In this document: positions 43,730 to 52,314 of the stretch, piece after piece
How the letters are laid out: each line of letters starts with the position of its first letter
Position numbering within the stretch: position 1 is the stretch's first letter
Assembly: GCF_001005305.1 (NCBI RefSeq)
Contig: NZ_LBMH01000003.1
Location: forward strand, 372,001 to 436,000
DNA from: Kordia zhangzhouensis
GTDB taxonomy: Bacteria; Bacteroidota; Bacteroidia; Flavobacteriales; Flavobacteriaceae
Reading direction: 5' to 3'
DNA length: 64,000 nt
Position numbers and translations under genes: made by a program
Notes under the pieces: model-generated
Database searches by the model: none
Seen by the model: only the letters and a program-made list of their open reading frames with translations
What the model was told of the DNA's origin: nothing

Positions 43730-44908
43730 ATGAAAAATTTGAATGTACTTTTATCTGGAATTCTCTGCATCACTATGGCATGTAAGGGAAACTCCAAAAA
43801 TGACACTGCTTCACTTCATGTTCTAGAAACAGGAACACCTGTAGCAACTGAAGAGAAGATTATTGAAGTAAAAAAGAAGAATACAATTAAAGTTGCGCTA
43901 TTACTTGATACCAGTAATAGTATGGACGGATTAATTCATCAAGCAAAAGCACAGCTATGGGAGATCATTAACGAATTATCATATGCCAAGTGCGACGATG
44001 AGAAACCTAATTTAGAAATTGCTTTATATGAATATGGCAATGACAATTTACCAGCAGAAGAAGGATATATTCGTCAGGTTTTACAATTTAGCAATGACTT
44101 AGACGAGATTTCAGAAAAATTGTTTTCTCTCACTACACGTGGTGGAAATGAATTTTGCGGACAGGTAATTCAGACATCTCTAGACCAATTAAATTGGGGA
44201 ACTAATAAGAAAGACTTAAAGTTATTATTCATTGCAGGGAATGAACCTTTTACGCAAGGAAAAATACACTACAAAGATGCCATTACCAACGCTATTGAGA
44301 AAGATGTAGTTGTTAATACTATTTTTTGCGGAAACTACAATCAGGGAATTTCTGGGATGTGGAAAGATGGTGCACTATCAGGAAAAGGCGATTATATGAC
44401 AATTGCTCAAGATAAAAATATTGTACACATAAAGACTCCGTACGACCAAAAGATTATGGAATACAATTCAAAGTTGAATACAACTTATGTCGCTTATGGT
44501 ATACAAGCCGAACACAAAGTAGCACAACAAGCAATGCAGGATTATAATGCAAATTCTATTAGTGAAGAAATTGCTGTAGACAGAGCTGTATCAAAAAGTT
44601 CTAGTTTTTATACGAATGCTTCTTGGGATTTAGTTGATGGAATTGCCAACAATTCTGTAAAAGTTGAAGACCTAAAAGAAGATGATCTTCCTAAAGAATT
44701 GAAAGGAAAATCAAAGAAAGAAATCTTAGCATATGTAGAAAAACAACAAAAAGAACGAAAAGCAATTCAAAAGAAGATTCGTGAACTAGATGCGCAGCGC
44801 AAAAAATTTATTGCTGAAAAGAGTACTGAAAAAGGAAAAGATGATCTAGAAAGCGCAATGATTAATGCAATTAAAAAACAAGCTGCACGTAAAAACTACA
44901 CTTGGTAA
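43730..44908 (+). CDS. von Willebrand factor A-domain lipoprotein
   Basis: Predicted lipoprotein of 392 residues (lipobox TMAC, Cys18) with a vWA domain (about 50-240). The MIDAS motif is complete in its first element (LLDTSNSMDG, D-x-S-x-S), with a later Thr in LTTRGGNEF and Asp-containing segments. The C-terminal 80 residues are a Lys/Glu-rich coiled coil (KKIRELDAQRKKFIAEK). vWA domains bind other proteins through a divalent metal; a role in an envelope complex with the SIMPL protein is only inference. A bidirectional hairpin follows. Confidence 0.88.
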   Translation: MKNLNVLLSGILCITMACKGNSKNDTASLHVLETGTPVATEEKIIEVKKKNTIKVALLLDTSNSMDGLIHQAKAQLWEIINELSYAKCDDEKPNLEIALYEYGNDNLPAEEGYIRQVLQFSNDLDEISEKLFSLTTRGGNEFCGQVIQTSLDQLNWGTNKKDLKLLFIAGNEPFTQGKIHYKDAITNAIEKDVVVNTIFCGNYNQGISGMWKDGALSGKGDYMTIAQDKNIVHIKTPYDQKIMEYNSKLNTTYVAYGIQAEHKVAQQAMQDYNANSISEEIAVDRAVSKSSSFYTNASWDLVDGIANNSVKVEDLKEDDLPKELKGKSKKEILAYVEKQQKERKAIQKKIRELDAQRKKFIAEKSTEKGKDDLESAMINAIKKQAARKNYTW

Positions 44909-44929
44909 GAACACATTTATTTATAATAG

Positions 44930-44958
44930 AAAAAGGCTTGCAATATGCAAGCCTTTCT
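44930..44958. terminator. Bidirectional terminator between convergent genes
   Basis: Perfect hairpin aaaggcttgca (44932-44942) and tgcaagccttt (44946-44956) with a 3-nt loop, between the vWA gene and the convergent PorP/SprF-like gene. It can serve both. Confidence 0.85.
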
Positions 44959-44979
44959 TATGTTTTGTAAAATTCTTTT

Positions 44980-45984
44980 TTAGTTAATCGCAGGACAGTT
45001 ACAGTCATAAGGATCTCTTCGTTGTCCAAAGTCATATCCTAGCGTAATCTGGTGATACCCTCCATTGGAAAGTACCAATGAGTTTGCTTGATACGAATAT
45101 GTATAAGCAAACATAAACTTCTTGTAATTAACACCTAAAAACGGCGTAATGTATTGTAATTTTTGATTATCAACTTGTGTTCCGTTTACGAATTCTGCTC
45201 CATCTAAACTTCTTCTATAAGATAATCCTCCCCAAATAGAACCAAACTCTAAACTTCTGTAAACTTTCATGTTGGCATCAAAAGATGATTCTTGTGTTTC
45301 TTCCGTATACTGAAACATGAACGAAGGTTCATACTTCCAATCACTATCGTAACCTCCAAAAACATATCCAGCAGAAGCCAAATAACGACGTTGATTTTTT
45401 GATTCGTATTCTTCAGAAAATAAATCTCTTCGAGTTGGCAATGCATTTTTAATTGTTAAATGTGCATAAAAATCTAAAAAGTAATAAGAGGCTCCGAAAT
45501 CTACGTTAAAATAAGTTGCATTTTGCTGTGTTCCCGAAATAATTGGATCTGGATTATTGATAATATCAAACCCAGTTTCATCTAAACTTCCCTGAGTAAA
45601 ACCTGTACTTAATCCAAAAGACAACTGATTTAAATCTACTCTATTTCGTGATAAAAGTAAGTGATAAGCAAACGTCAAATAAGCTCCTTGTTGCGAAAAG
45701 TTTCCGTTCTCATCATTATATACAATTGCACCTATTCCTACTTTATCACCAAAACGCGTGTTAAAACTTAACGTTTGCAAAGATGGGGCATTGTCAACAT
45801 CAAACCATTGTTGTCTAGCAGTCAATCTAATTTTTGATGTATTGGAAGCTCCCGCCATCGATGGATGAATAAGGTATAAATTATCCGATAGATAGTCTAC
45901 ATACACAGGAAGTCCATCTTGTGAAAAAGAGCATTGTACTCCAAAAGCTATGGCAACAATAGCTAAGTATTTTTTAAAATTCAT
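44980..45984 (-). CDS. PorP/SprF-family type IX secretion membrane protein
   Basis: Outer-membrane barrel of 334 residues in the PorP/SprF family, whose members help type IX secreted adhesins (such as SprB in gliding Flavobacteria) reach or attach to the surface. A signal peptide (about residues 1-21) is followed by LPVYVDYLSDNLYLIHPSMAGAS, the family opening, and RLTARQQWFDV, with alternating strands to GYHQITLGYDFGQ near the C-terminus. No large adhesin gene is adjacent, which is the usual partner, so its client is probably encoded elsewhere. Monocistronic. Confidence 0.92.
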   Translation of the reverse strand: MNFKKYLAIVAIAFGVQCSFSQDGLPVYVDYLSDNLYLIHPSMAGASNTSKIRLTARQQWFDVDNAPSLQTLSFNTRFGDKVGIGAIVYNDENGNFSQQGAYLTFAYHLLLSRNRVDLNQLSFGLSTGFTQGSLDETGFDIINNPDPIISGTQQNATYFNVDFGASYYFLDFYAHLTIKNALPTRRDLFSEEYESKNQRRYLASAGYVFGGYDSDWKYEPSFMFQYTEETQESSFDANMKVYRSLEFGSIWGGLSYRRSLDGAEFVNGTQVDNQKLQYITPFLGVNYKKFMFAYTYSYQANSLVLSNGGYHQITLGYDFGQRRDPYDCNCPAIN

Positions 45985-46417
45985 TCGTGTTTATCTTTTT
46001 GTGTACAAAATATCAGCATGCATCTAAGTACTTACTGAGATCTTGATACAACTTATTATTTGATAACGAGGCCTTTACTTGTTGTGTGTCAATTAGTTAT
46101 ACGCAACACTCTTTTTTAACAGGTGTTTTCGCATTGTAAAATGCTACACAGTTGGTCAAATATATAAATTATTTGATAAGTATGTAATTCTTATCACAAT
46201 TTATTATACGTTGAACTTCGCAAGAATGTTATTTTAACAAAATGGATTTTCTTGCTATTTCATTTCCGGCATCAATTTATTAAAAACGTAATTATCTCTT
46301 AATTATTTTAACAATAAAAATAAAATTATAGCAATGCCTATATGAGAGTTGAATAATTTGTGTCATTCCTCATTAAGAATACAACGATAATGGTTATTTT
46401 TGCAAAAAAAAGAAGCC
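45985..46417. other. Divergent regulatory gap before the Nfu gene
   Basis: No gene seen in 433 nt. It holds an interrupted palindrome TGATAAG-N9-CTTATCA (46174-46196), which could be an operator, and a TATTTTTG -7 box (46395-46402) that would start the Nfu transcript near 46409. I see no matching TTG at -33 for it and no terminator. Confidence 0.5.
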
Positions 46418-47323
46418 ATGAGTGGTATCACAATACAAATAGAGAAAACAAGCAATCCAACTATCATTAAGTTTGAAACTAGTACTTTTTTAACCAGACA
46501 TACTAGTTACGAATTTAAAAATATTGACGATGCCAAGGATTCTCCGTTAGCTCAACAATTATTTTACCTTCCTTTTGTAAAAACTGTATTTATCTCAGGA
46601 AATTTTATTGCTATTGAACGTTATAATATTGTACAATGGGAAGACGTGCAAGACGAAGTTGCTGAACAAATAAAAAATTACCTTAACGAAGGAAAAGAAA
46701 TTATTCGCGAAGATGCAACATCCAAAAAAGCAGTGCCTGTCACAATATATGCCGAAAGCACACCAAATCCTACGGTAATGAAATTTGTGGCAAATAAAAA
46801 AGTGGTAGAGCGTACGTATGAGTTTAAAAATATTGACGAGACTAAATATGCGCCATTAGCGCAAGCACTTTTTCATTTTCCTTTTGTAAAAGAAGTTTTC
46901 TTGGATCGCAACTATGTATCAATCACAAAATATGATATGGTTGACTGGAACGATATTACAATGGAACTTCGTGAGTTTATTCGAAATTATATTCAAGAAG
47001 GAAAAGAAGTAATCTCACAAGACATTCCTGTTGAGCAAAAAGAAAAGATACAGCTATCTAAGGAAAGTTTTGAAGCCTTAGATGATATTTCTAAAGAAAT
47101 TGTAAATATTCTTGATGAATACATAAAACCTGCTGTAGCAAGTGATGGAGGAAATATTATGTTCGATTCCTATGACCCTAACTCAAAAATAGTAAAAGTT
47201 GTACTGCAAGGAGCATGTAGTGGTTGCCCATCATCTACACTAACTTTAAAAAGTGGAATTGAAAATACGTTAAAGAACCTACTAAAAGGGCAGATTAACG
47301 AAGTTGTAGCAATTAACGGGTAA
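46418..47323 (+). CDS. Nfu-type Fe-S cluster scaffold/carrier with duplicated Nfu_N domain
   Basis: Iron-sulphur carrier of 301 residues. Two tandem Nfu N-terminal domains (about residues 3-90 and 104-192; TSNPTIIKFETSTF and STPNPTVMKFVANK) precede a NifU-like C-terminal domain (about 205-301) with the cluster-binding Cys267-x-x-Cys270 in GACSGCPSSTLTL. Doubling of the N domain is a Bacteroidota trait. The frame opens at a TTG at 46400, but a -7 box overlaps that position, so I use the ATG at 46418. Confidence 0.93.
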   Translation: MSGITIQIEKTSNPTIIKFETSTFLTRHTSYEFKNIDDAKDSPLAQQLFYLPFVKTVFISGNFIAIERYNIVQWEDVQDEVAEQIKNYLNEGKEIIREDATSKKAVPVTIYAESTPNPTVMKFVANKKVVERTYEFKNIDETKYAPLAQALFHFPFVKEVFLDRNYVSITKYDMVDWNDITMELREFIRNYIQEGKEVISQDIPVEQKEKIQLSKESFEALDDISKEIVNILDEYIKPAVASDGGNIMFDSYDPNSKIVKVVLQGACSGCPSSTLTLKSGIENTLKNLLKGQINEVVAING

Positions 47324-47398
47324 AAAACACTTTTATTATTGCCAGAATTACCGTAATTTATAGCATAAATATTATGTAACTTTATAAAAACACTAATT

Positions 47399-47599
47399 AT
47401 GGCAGTATTAAAAGTAATTGAAGTACTTTCAAATTCAAAGAAAAGCTGGGAAGATGCAACAGCTAGAGCTGTAAAACAAGCAGCTAAATCTGTAAAGAAT
47501 ATTCGTTCAGTATATGTACAGGAGCAAAGTGCTATTGTAGACGAAAATGCTATTACAGAATTCCGTGTAAATGTAAAAATCACGTTTGAAGTAAAATAA
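47399..47599 (+). CDS. Dodecin-family flavin-binding protein
   Basis: A 66-residue protein of the dodecin family (VLKVIEVLSNSKKSWEDATARA, followed by SIRSVYVQ-type strands, here NIRSVYVQEQ). Dodecins form 12-subunit spheres that store riboflavin or FMN and buffer flavin. Length and secondary structure match the family. It is short, has its own ATG, and is followed by a strong terminator. Confidence 0.93.
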   Translation: MAVLKVIEVLSNSKKSWEDATARAVKQAAKSVKNIRSVYVQEQSAIVDENAITEFRVNVKITFEVK

Positions 47600-47620
47600 G
47601 CAAAAAAGCTTATCATATAC

Positions 47621-47654
47621 AAAAGCGTTATCTTATGCGATAACGCTTTTTTTA
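47621..47654 (+). terminator. Terminator after dodecin
   Basis: 12-bp stem aaaagcgttatc (47621-47632) and gataacgctttt (47639-47650) with a 6-nt loop and T tract, 21 nt after the stop codon. Confidence 0.92.
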
Positions 47655-47683
47655 TTTTAAATAGATTTCCTAACTTTTCGCCC

Positions 47684-48052
47684 ATGAAACTACTTGAAAC
47701 CATCTTAATAGCATTAGTTGCCATTGAACACGTATATATTTTATACTTAGAAATGTTTTTGTGGACTACTCCAAAAGGCATTAAAACATTCGGATTAAAA
47801 TCGAAAACATTTGCAGAAGAAACCAAAACACTAGCCGCCAATCAAGGCTTATATAATGGATTTTTAGCCGCCGGATTGTTTTGGTCATTATACACAAAAG
47901 CTATTGACGTGAGTTTGTTTTTTATTTGTTGCGTATGTGTTGCAGCTTTATATGGAGCTTACTCTACCAAAAGCAAGCGAATTTTGATTATTCAAGGAAC
48001 ACCTGCCTTTGCTGCTTTAATCGTTATACTGTTGAACAGATTTTTTGTTTAA
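47684..48052 (+). CDS. DUF1304 family membrane protein
   Basis: A 122-residue integral membrane protein with four hydrophobic helices, matching DUF1304 (N-terminal IALVAIEHVYILYLEMFLW, then NQGLYNGFLAAGLFW and FAALIVILL near the end). Function is not established. It lies between dodecin and mscS, with its own short leader, and has no clear operon partner. Confidence 0.87.
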   Translation: MKLLETILIALVAIEHVYILYLEMFLWTTPKGIKTFGLKSKTFAEETKTLAANQGLYNGFLAAGLFWSLYTKAIDVSLFFICCVCVAALYGAYSTKSKRILIIQGTPAFAALIVILLNRFFV

Positions 48053-48140
48053 TTCATAGAAGTTCTTAGATTTTGCATAAGATCTCTCCATATAAAATGG
48101 AAGATTAATTAATTTTGCCGCACAAAAAACTACATATATT

Positions 48141-48992
48141 ATGCAAGAAGGAAATACCGCAGAAGCCCAAAATACTGTAGAAGCTTCTAAAGATTGGATT
48201 ACACAATTTAAAGAGATTGCTCTTGAATACGCACCAAAAGTGATTGCCGCTTTGGTTATTTTGATAGTTGGATTATTTGTAATACAATTGCTTGTTCGTT
48301 TTTCTAGAAAATTAATGGCCAAACGTGGAATTGATGGCACTCTACAAAAATTCTTAGGCGATTTACTTAGTTGGACACTTAAAATCTTATTATTCGTAGT
48401 TGTGGCATCTAAATTAGGTGTAGAAACCACTTCGTTTGCTGCGATTATTGGTGCAGCCGGATTAGCAATTGGACTAGCTCTACAAGGTTCTTTATCAAAC
48501 TTTGCCGGTGGAGTTTTGATTATGATCTTTAAACCTTATAAAATTGGAGATTTTATTGAAGCGCAAGGTGTTATGGGAACAGTAAAAGAGATTCAAATTT
48601 TTACTACTCATGTAAATACTGTCGGAAATAAATTGGCTATAATTCCTAACGGACAACTTTCTAATGGAAACATCATTAATTATTCTGCAGAAGAAAAACG
48701 CAGAGTTGATATGGTTTTTGGTGTGTCTTATGATGCAGATATCAAGCAAACAAAAGCATTACTCATGGAGTTAATTACTTCACATCCTAAAGTGCTAAAA
48801 GATCCTGAGCCTATGGTAAAAGTATTGGAATTAGCAGACAGCTCAGTAAACTTTGCCGTTCGTCCTTGGGTAAAGACAGAAGATTATTGGGATGTGTTTT
48901 TTGATACAATGGAAAACGGAAAAATTGCCTTAGACGAAGCTGGCATTGAAATTCCGTATCCGCATAGTGTAGAAATTCAAAAACAAGTCTAA
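48141..48992 (+). CDS. mscS: Small-conductance mechanosensitive channel MscS
   Basis: Tension-gated channel of 283 residues that releases solutes during hypo-osmotic shock. The pore helix is visible as GAAGLAIGLALQGSLSNFAGG (about residues 107-127), with FKPYKIGDFIE following and a cytoplasmic beta/alpha domain ending with PYPHSVEIQ. Size and topology match E. coli MscS (286 aa). A TAATTTTG -7 box lies at 48110-48117. The stop codon overlaps the convergent tsaB gene by 4 nt. Confidence 0.95.
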   Translation: MQEGNTAEAQNTVEASKDWITQFKEIALEYAPKVIAALVILIVGLFVIQLLVRFSRKLMAKRGIDGTLQKFLGDLLSWTLKILLFVVVASKLGVETTSFAAIIGAAGLAIGLALQGSLSNFAGGVLIMIFKPYKIGDFIEAQGVMGTVKEIQIFTTHVNTVGNKLAIIPNGQLSNGNIINYSAEEKRRVDMVFGVSYDADIKQTKALLMELITSHPKVLKDPEPMVKVLELADSSVNFAVRPWVKTEDYWDVFFDTMENGKIALDEAGIEIPYPHSVEIQKQV

Positions 48993-49666
48993 CTTTTTTT
49001 GGCTTTTGTCACTACAAAATCCTTTAAATAATACGGTTCAAAATAAGCGACATCTTCGATGTCGTTTTTTTTATGCTTGTTTATAGCTATTGAAATCATA
49101 TTTTTTGCTGATGGAAAGTAAACTTCATCATAAAAAACCGCATTAGGATGTTCAATCACACCTTTGCATTTCTCTGCTCCATTTCCTATAAAATATACTT
49201 TTCCTTTTGCTAAGTATTCTGCAAAAGATTCTTCGGTGATGATTTCAGCTTTGGTATGTCTTATTTGCTGATGTTCATTATCAAATATAGCAGAATAGAC
49301 TTCCATTCTTCGAGCATCTAATAATGAAACAATTACTCCTTCATCAACCGTAATTGATTTGGCTAAAATTTCCAAACTTTCAATCGCAATTAAATCAATC
49401 GTTGAAGCAAAACACAATCCTTTCGCTGTTGACACTCCAATTCGCAACCCTGTGTACGACCCTGGTCCTTTTCCCACTACCACTGCACTTACCTCTTCAG
49501 GTTTAATATTTGCTTGTTCGTAGGCTTCTTTGATAAACACGTGTAGTTTTTCAGAATGAGAATAGTTTTTATCATTTTCTTCCTTGAAATACAAGATTGT
49601 TTCATCATCTGCTAAACACACCGAACAATTTGTTGTAGAAGTTTCAAGATATAATCGTATGGCCAT
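48989..49666 (-). CDS. tsaB: tRNA threonylcarbamoyladenosine biosynthesis protein TsaB
   Basis: Partner of TsaD/TsaE in making the t6A37 modification of ANN-decoding tRNAs. The 225-residue ASKHA-fold protein has LYLETSTTNCSVCLADD at the N-terminus and the signature GKGPGSYTGLRIGVSTAKGL (about residues 65-84). A TATTTTTG -7 box lies on the minus strand at 49691-49684. Its 3' end overlaps mscS by 4 nt. Not in an operon with the efflux genes upstream, which end at a hairpin. Confidence 0.93.
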   Translation of the reverse strand: MAIRLYLETSTTNCSVCLADDETILYFKEENDKNYSHSEKLHVFIKEAYEQANIKPEEVSAVVVGKGPGSYTGLRIGVSTAKGLCFASTIDLIAIESLEILAKSITVDEGVIVSLLDARRMEVYSAIFDNEHQQIRHTKAEIITEESFAEYLAKGKVYFIGNGAEKCKGVIEHPNAVFYDEVYFPSAKNMISIAINKHKKNDIEDVAYFEPYYLKDFVVTKAKKS

Positions 49667-49690
49667 GTGACACGTATTTTTTACAAAAAT

Positions 49691-49730
49691 AAAAAAGCAT
49701 CAATCTTTATAAAAGTATTGATGCTTTTTT
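49691..49730 (-). terminator. Terminator of the efflux operon
   Basis: 14-bp stem aaaaaagcatcaat (49691-49704) and attgatgctttttt (49717-49730), 12-nt loop, with T tract on the minus strand. It lies 18 nt after the TolC-like stop codon and so ends the five-gene efflux operon before tsaB. Confidence 0.9.
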
Positions 49731-49748
49731 GTGAGTTAAATTATCTTT

Positions 49749-51080
49749 CTACTGCAAATCAGTAAGAGGTAAGCCAAAGTAGAATTCTAGAATTTTTAAT
49801 CTGAATATGTAATCATACTTTGTACGTACTACATCTGACTCAGCACTTTCCAATCGTTGTTTTGATTGACTAAAATCAAAAGAGTTCATCATTCCTTCAT
49901 TGAAACGCTCTGTAGAATATTTATGAGCTTCTCTACGTGCTACCAATGTTTTTTCGGCAGCCTCATAAGCTTTTAAAGCCCCACGAGTATCATTGTATGC
50001 TTGATTTACCGTTGCTTCGAGATCAATCTTAGTTTGTTCTAAATTGTATTTAGCTCGTTCAATATTGACCAATGATCTACGCACACTGTTTCGTGCTCTG
50101 AAACCATTGAGTATAGGTATATTTAACTGCACTCCAAAAGAATGGTTCTTGTTGTCTGAAACTTGATCAAAGAATGGTGCTGTTGTAAACAATTCACTAT
50201 TAAAATATGTTGTACTAAATCCGTAAAAAGCTGAAAGACTTGGCAGTTTAGCTCCTTTGGCAATTTTTAAATCATATTCAGCCAATTTGATGTTTGTTTC
50301 AGAGATTTTAACATCATTGCGCACTTCTAATGATTTTTCAAAAATTTGTCGTGGCGTATTATTCATAATTGTTGTAGATGGAATCATATAGTTTCCTTCT
50401 GCAATATCAAAATCATCATAATTACTAAGCAATAATAATTGAGCAAGTGAAATTTTGGAGATTCGCAATGCATTTTCAGCAGCAACTATTTGTTGTTCTT
50501 GAGTAGCTGCATTGGCTTCTATTTCCAACACTTCGTTTCTAGCAGACACGCCTTCTTTTACAAGTTCATTAGTTCTTTTTAGTTCTTGTAATGTCACAGC
50601 ATATTGTGCTTCAAGTACTTTTAATGACTCTTTATTAAAAAGAATTTGCAAAAAAGCCTGTACTACTTGCAACGAAACATTGTCTTTGATATCGTCTAAC
50701 TGATATTGATTGGCCAATATTGCTAGGTTTGACCTATGCAACCTGTTGATATTTTGGAGTCCATTGTAAATATCTACACCCACATTTAATGAACCTCGAG
50801 AGTTTTGTTGTGTCGCGGTTACAATTTGTCCTGTAAGTGGGTTTTGACTCAAACCTATATTCCACGAGTGAGAAGCTGATACATTTGCTGTAGGAAGAAA
50901 AGCCCCTTTAGCGTCACTCTTGTCAATTTCAGTATTTTGTCTGTCTAATTGTGCTTGTTTGATAGCAATACTATTTTCTAATGCATATTCAACACACTCT
51001 TTAAGTGTCCATTTTTTTTGCGCATTAGCTGTTGAGATTACTCCAACTAGCAACAAAGTATATAGTATTATTTTTTTCAT
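49749..51080 (-). CDS. TolC-family outer-membrane efflux protein
   Basis: Outer-membrane channel for the adjacent MacAB-like pump. The 443-residue protein has a signal peptide (residues 1-20, ending ANAQ) and the duplicated TolC helical repeat (WTLKECVEYALENSIAIKQA and later FEKSLEVRNDVKISETNIKLAEYDLKIAKG). Length and Gln/Asn-rich coiled helices fit the family. It is the last gene of the operon. Confidence 0.94.
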   Translation of the reverse strand: MKKIILYTLLLVGVISTANAQKKWTLKECVEYALENSIAIKQAQLDRQNTEIDKSDAKGAFLPTANVSASHSWNIGLSQNPLTGQIVTATQQNSRGSLNVGVDIYNGLQNINRLHRSNLAILANQYQLDDIKDNVSLQVVQAFLQILFNKESLKVLEAQYAVTLQELKRTNELVKEGVSARNEVLEIEANAATQEQQIVAAENALRISKISLAQLLLLSNYDDFDIAEGNYMIPSTTIMNNTPRQIFEKSLEVRNDVKISETNIKLAEYDLKIAKGAKLPSLSAFYGFSTTYFNSELFTTAPFFDQVSDNKNHSFGVQLNIPILNGFRARNSVRRSLVNIERAKYNLEQTKIDLEATVNQAYNDTRGALKAYEAAEKTLVARREAHKYSTERFNEGMMNSFDFSQSKQRLESAESDVVRTKYDYIFRLKILEFYFGLPLTDLQ

Positions 51081-51103
51081 GTTGATGGTTATAATTTTCG
51101 GTT

Positions 51104-52273
51104 TTAGTCGTTTATATCGTTGTCGTCCGTAGCGTCATTTTCATCTGTAGCATTGTTATCCTTTTGCTCATCATCTTTTTTCGGAGCTTTGATATTCCAT
51201 ACTTTAATTTTATCGCCTTCTTTTAATCCAGAAACGATTTCTATGTTTTTTCCATCAGAGATTCCAACTTCAATAAATCTTTTTTCAAATTTTTGCTCAC
51301 CTGTTTCAACTTCTACATAAGGTTTGTCATCATTTTTATCATCAAAACGCAATAAACCTTCATCAATCACTAAGATATCTTCTTTTTTCTCAAGTTCAAT
51401 AGAAGCGTTTGCACTATAACCTGCTCTAATAAAATAACCTTCATCTAATGACACATCAGCTTTAATCTTAAATTGAACTGCTCCACTTTCTTCTACTCCT
51501 TTAGGTGCAACAAACGTAAGTTTTGCATCAAATTCTTTATCTTCAATAGCTCCTAGATTTACTTTTAACTCGGAGTTTGGTCGTAATTTACCAACTTCGG
51601 CTTCATCAACTTTTCCTTCAAAAATCATTTTCCCAAGATCGGCAATAGTAGCAATACTTGTTCCGGCATTAAAGTTATTACTTTCAATGACTTGATCTCC
51701 TTCTTTTACAGGAATTTCTAATATTGTTCCTGAAACCGTTGCTCTAATATTTGTATTTGCAGACGAACCTCCAACAGATCCTTTTTTAATAATCTGAAGA
51801 TCGCTTTGCGCATTGGTTACTTCTTGTTTAGATTGATTGTATGAAAGTTCTGCTCTTTCAAATTCTTGACTTGAGATAATTCCTTTATCAAAAAGGGCTT
51901 TATTTCTATCGTAAGCCACCTTTGCATTGTTCAATACAATCTGTGAATTCTTTATGCGGTTTCTAGCACTATTAAGCGATTGCTCATTAGGTACAACTTT
52001 GATTGTAGCAATTAAGTCTCCTGTTTTGATTTTATCGCCTTCTTCCACAAAAATCTTTTCAATAATTCCTGATATTTGAGGTTTTATTTCTACTTCATCT
52101 TCTGGAATTACAGTTCCTGCTGCAACTGTTTTCCTTACAATTGATGACTTGAAAGGTGTAGCTGTTTCAAAAGTTTCTATACTTTTTTTGTTTGAATTTA
52201 CAAAGTATGATCCTGCAGCGACCGCTCCTATAAGGAATACAATTAATAATAGGATTAATAAAACTTTTTTCAT
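51104..52273 (-). CDS. HlyD/MacA-family efflux adaptor
   Basis: Periplasmic adaptor of 389 residues linking the inner-membrane ABC parts to the TolC-like channel. It has an N-terminal signal anchor (about 4-24), barrel-sandwich halves (PQISGIIEKIFVEEGDKIKTGDL and TVSGTILEIPVKEGDQV), a central helical hairpin and a C-terminal membrane-proximal domain (VSGLKEGDKIKV). The last 25 residues are an Asp/Asn-rich low-complexity tail. It lies between the second permease and TolC. Confidence 0.94.
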   Translation of the reverse strand: MKKVLLILLLIVFLIGAVAAGSYFVNSNKKSIETFETATPFKSSIVRKTVAAGTVIPEDEVEIKPQISGIIEKIFVEEGDKIKTGDLIATIKVVPNEQSLNSARNRIKNSQIVLNNAKVAYDRNKALFDKGIISSQEFERAELSYNQSKQEVTNAQSDLQIIKKGSVGGSSANTNIRATVSGTILEIPVKEGDQVIESNNFNAGTSIATIADLGKMIFEGKVDEAEVGKLRPNSELKVNLGAIEDKEFDAKLTFVAPKGVEESGAVQFKIKADVSLDEGYFIRAGYSANASIELEKKEDILVIDEGLLRFDDKNDDKPYVEVETGEQKFEKRFIEVGISDGKNIEIVSGLKEGDKIKVWNIKAPKKDDEQKDNNATDENDATDDNDIND

Positions 52274-52314
52274 TTTCTTTGGTTCTTAAAATTATATATT
52301 GATCGATGTTGTTT

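Noticed and set aside
47170-47841. 223-codon minus-strand ORF across the Nfu end, dodecin and the start of DUF1304
   Set aside because: It spans three plus-strand genes and a terminator and has no family features; it is a shadow frame.
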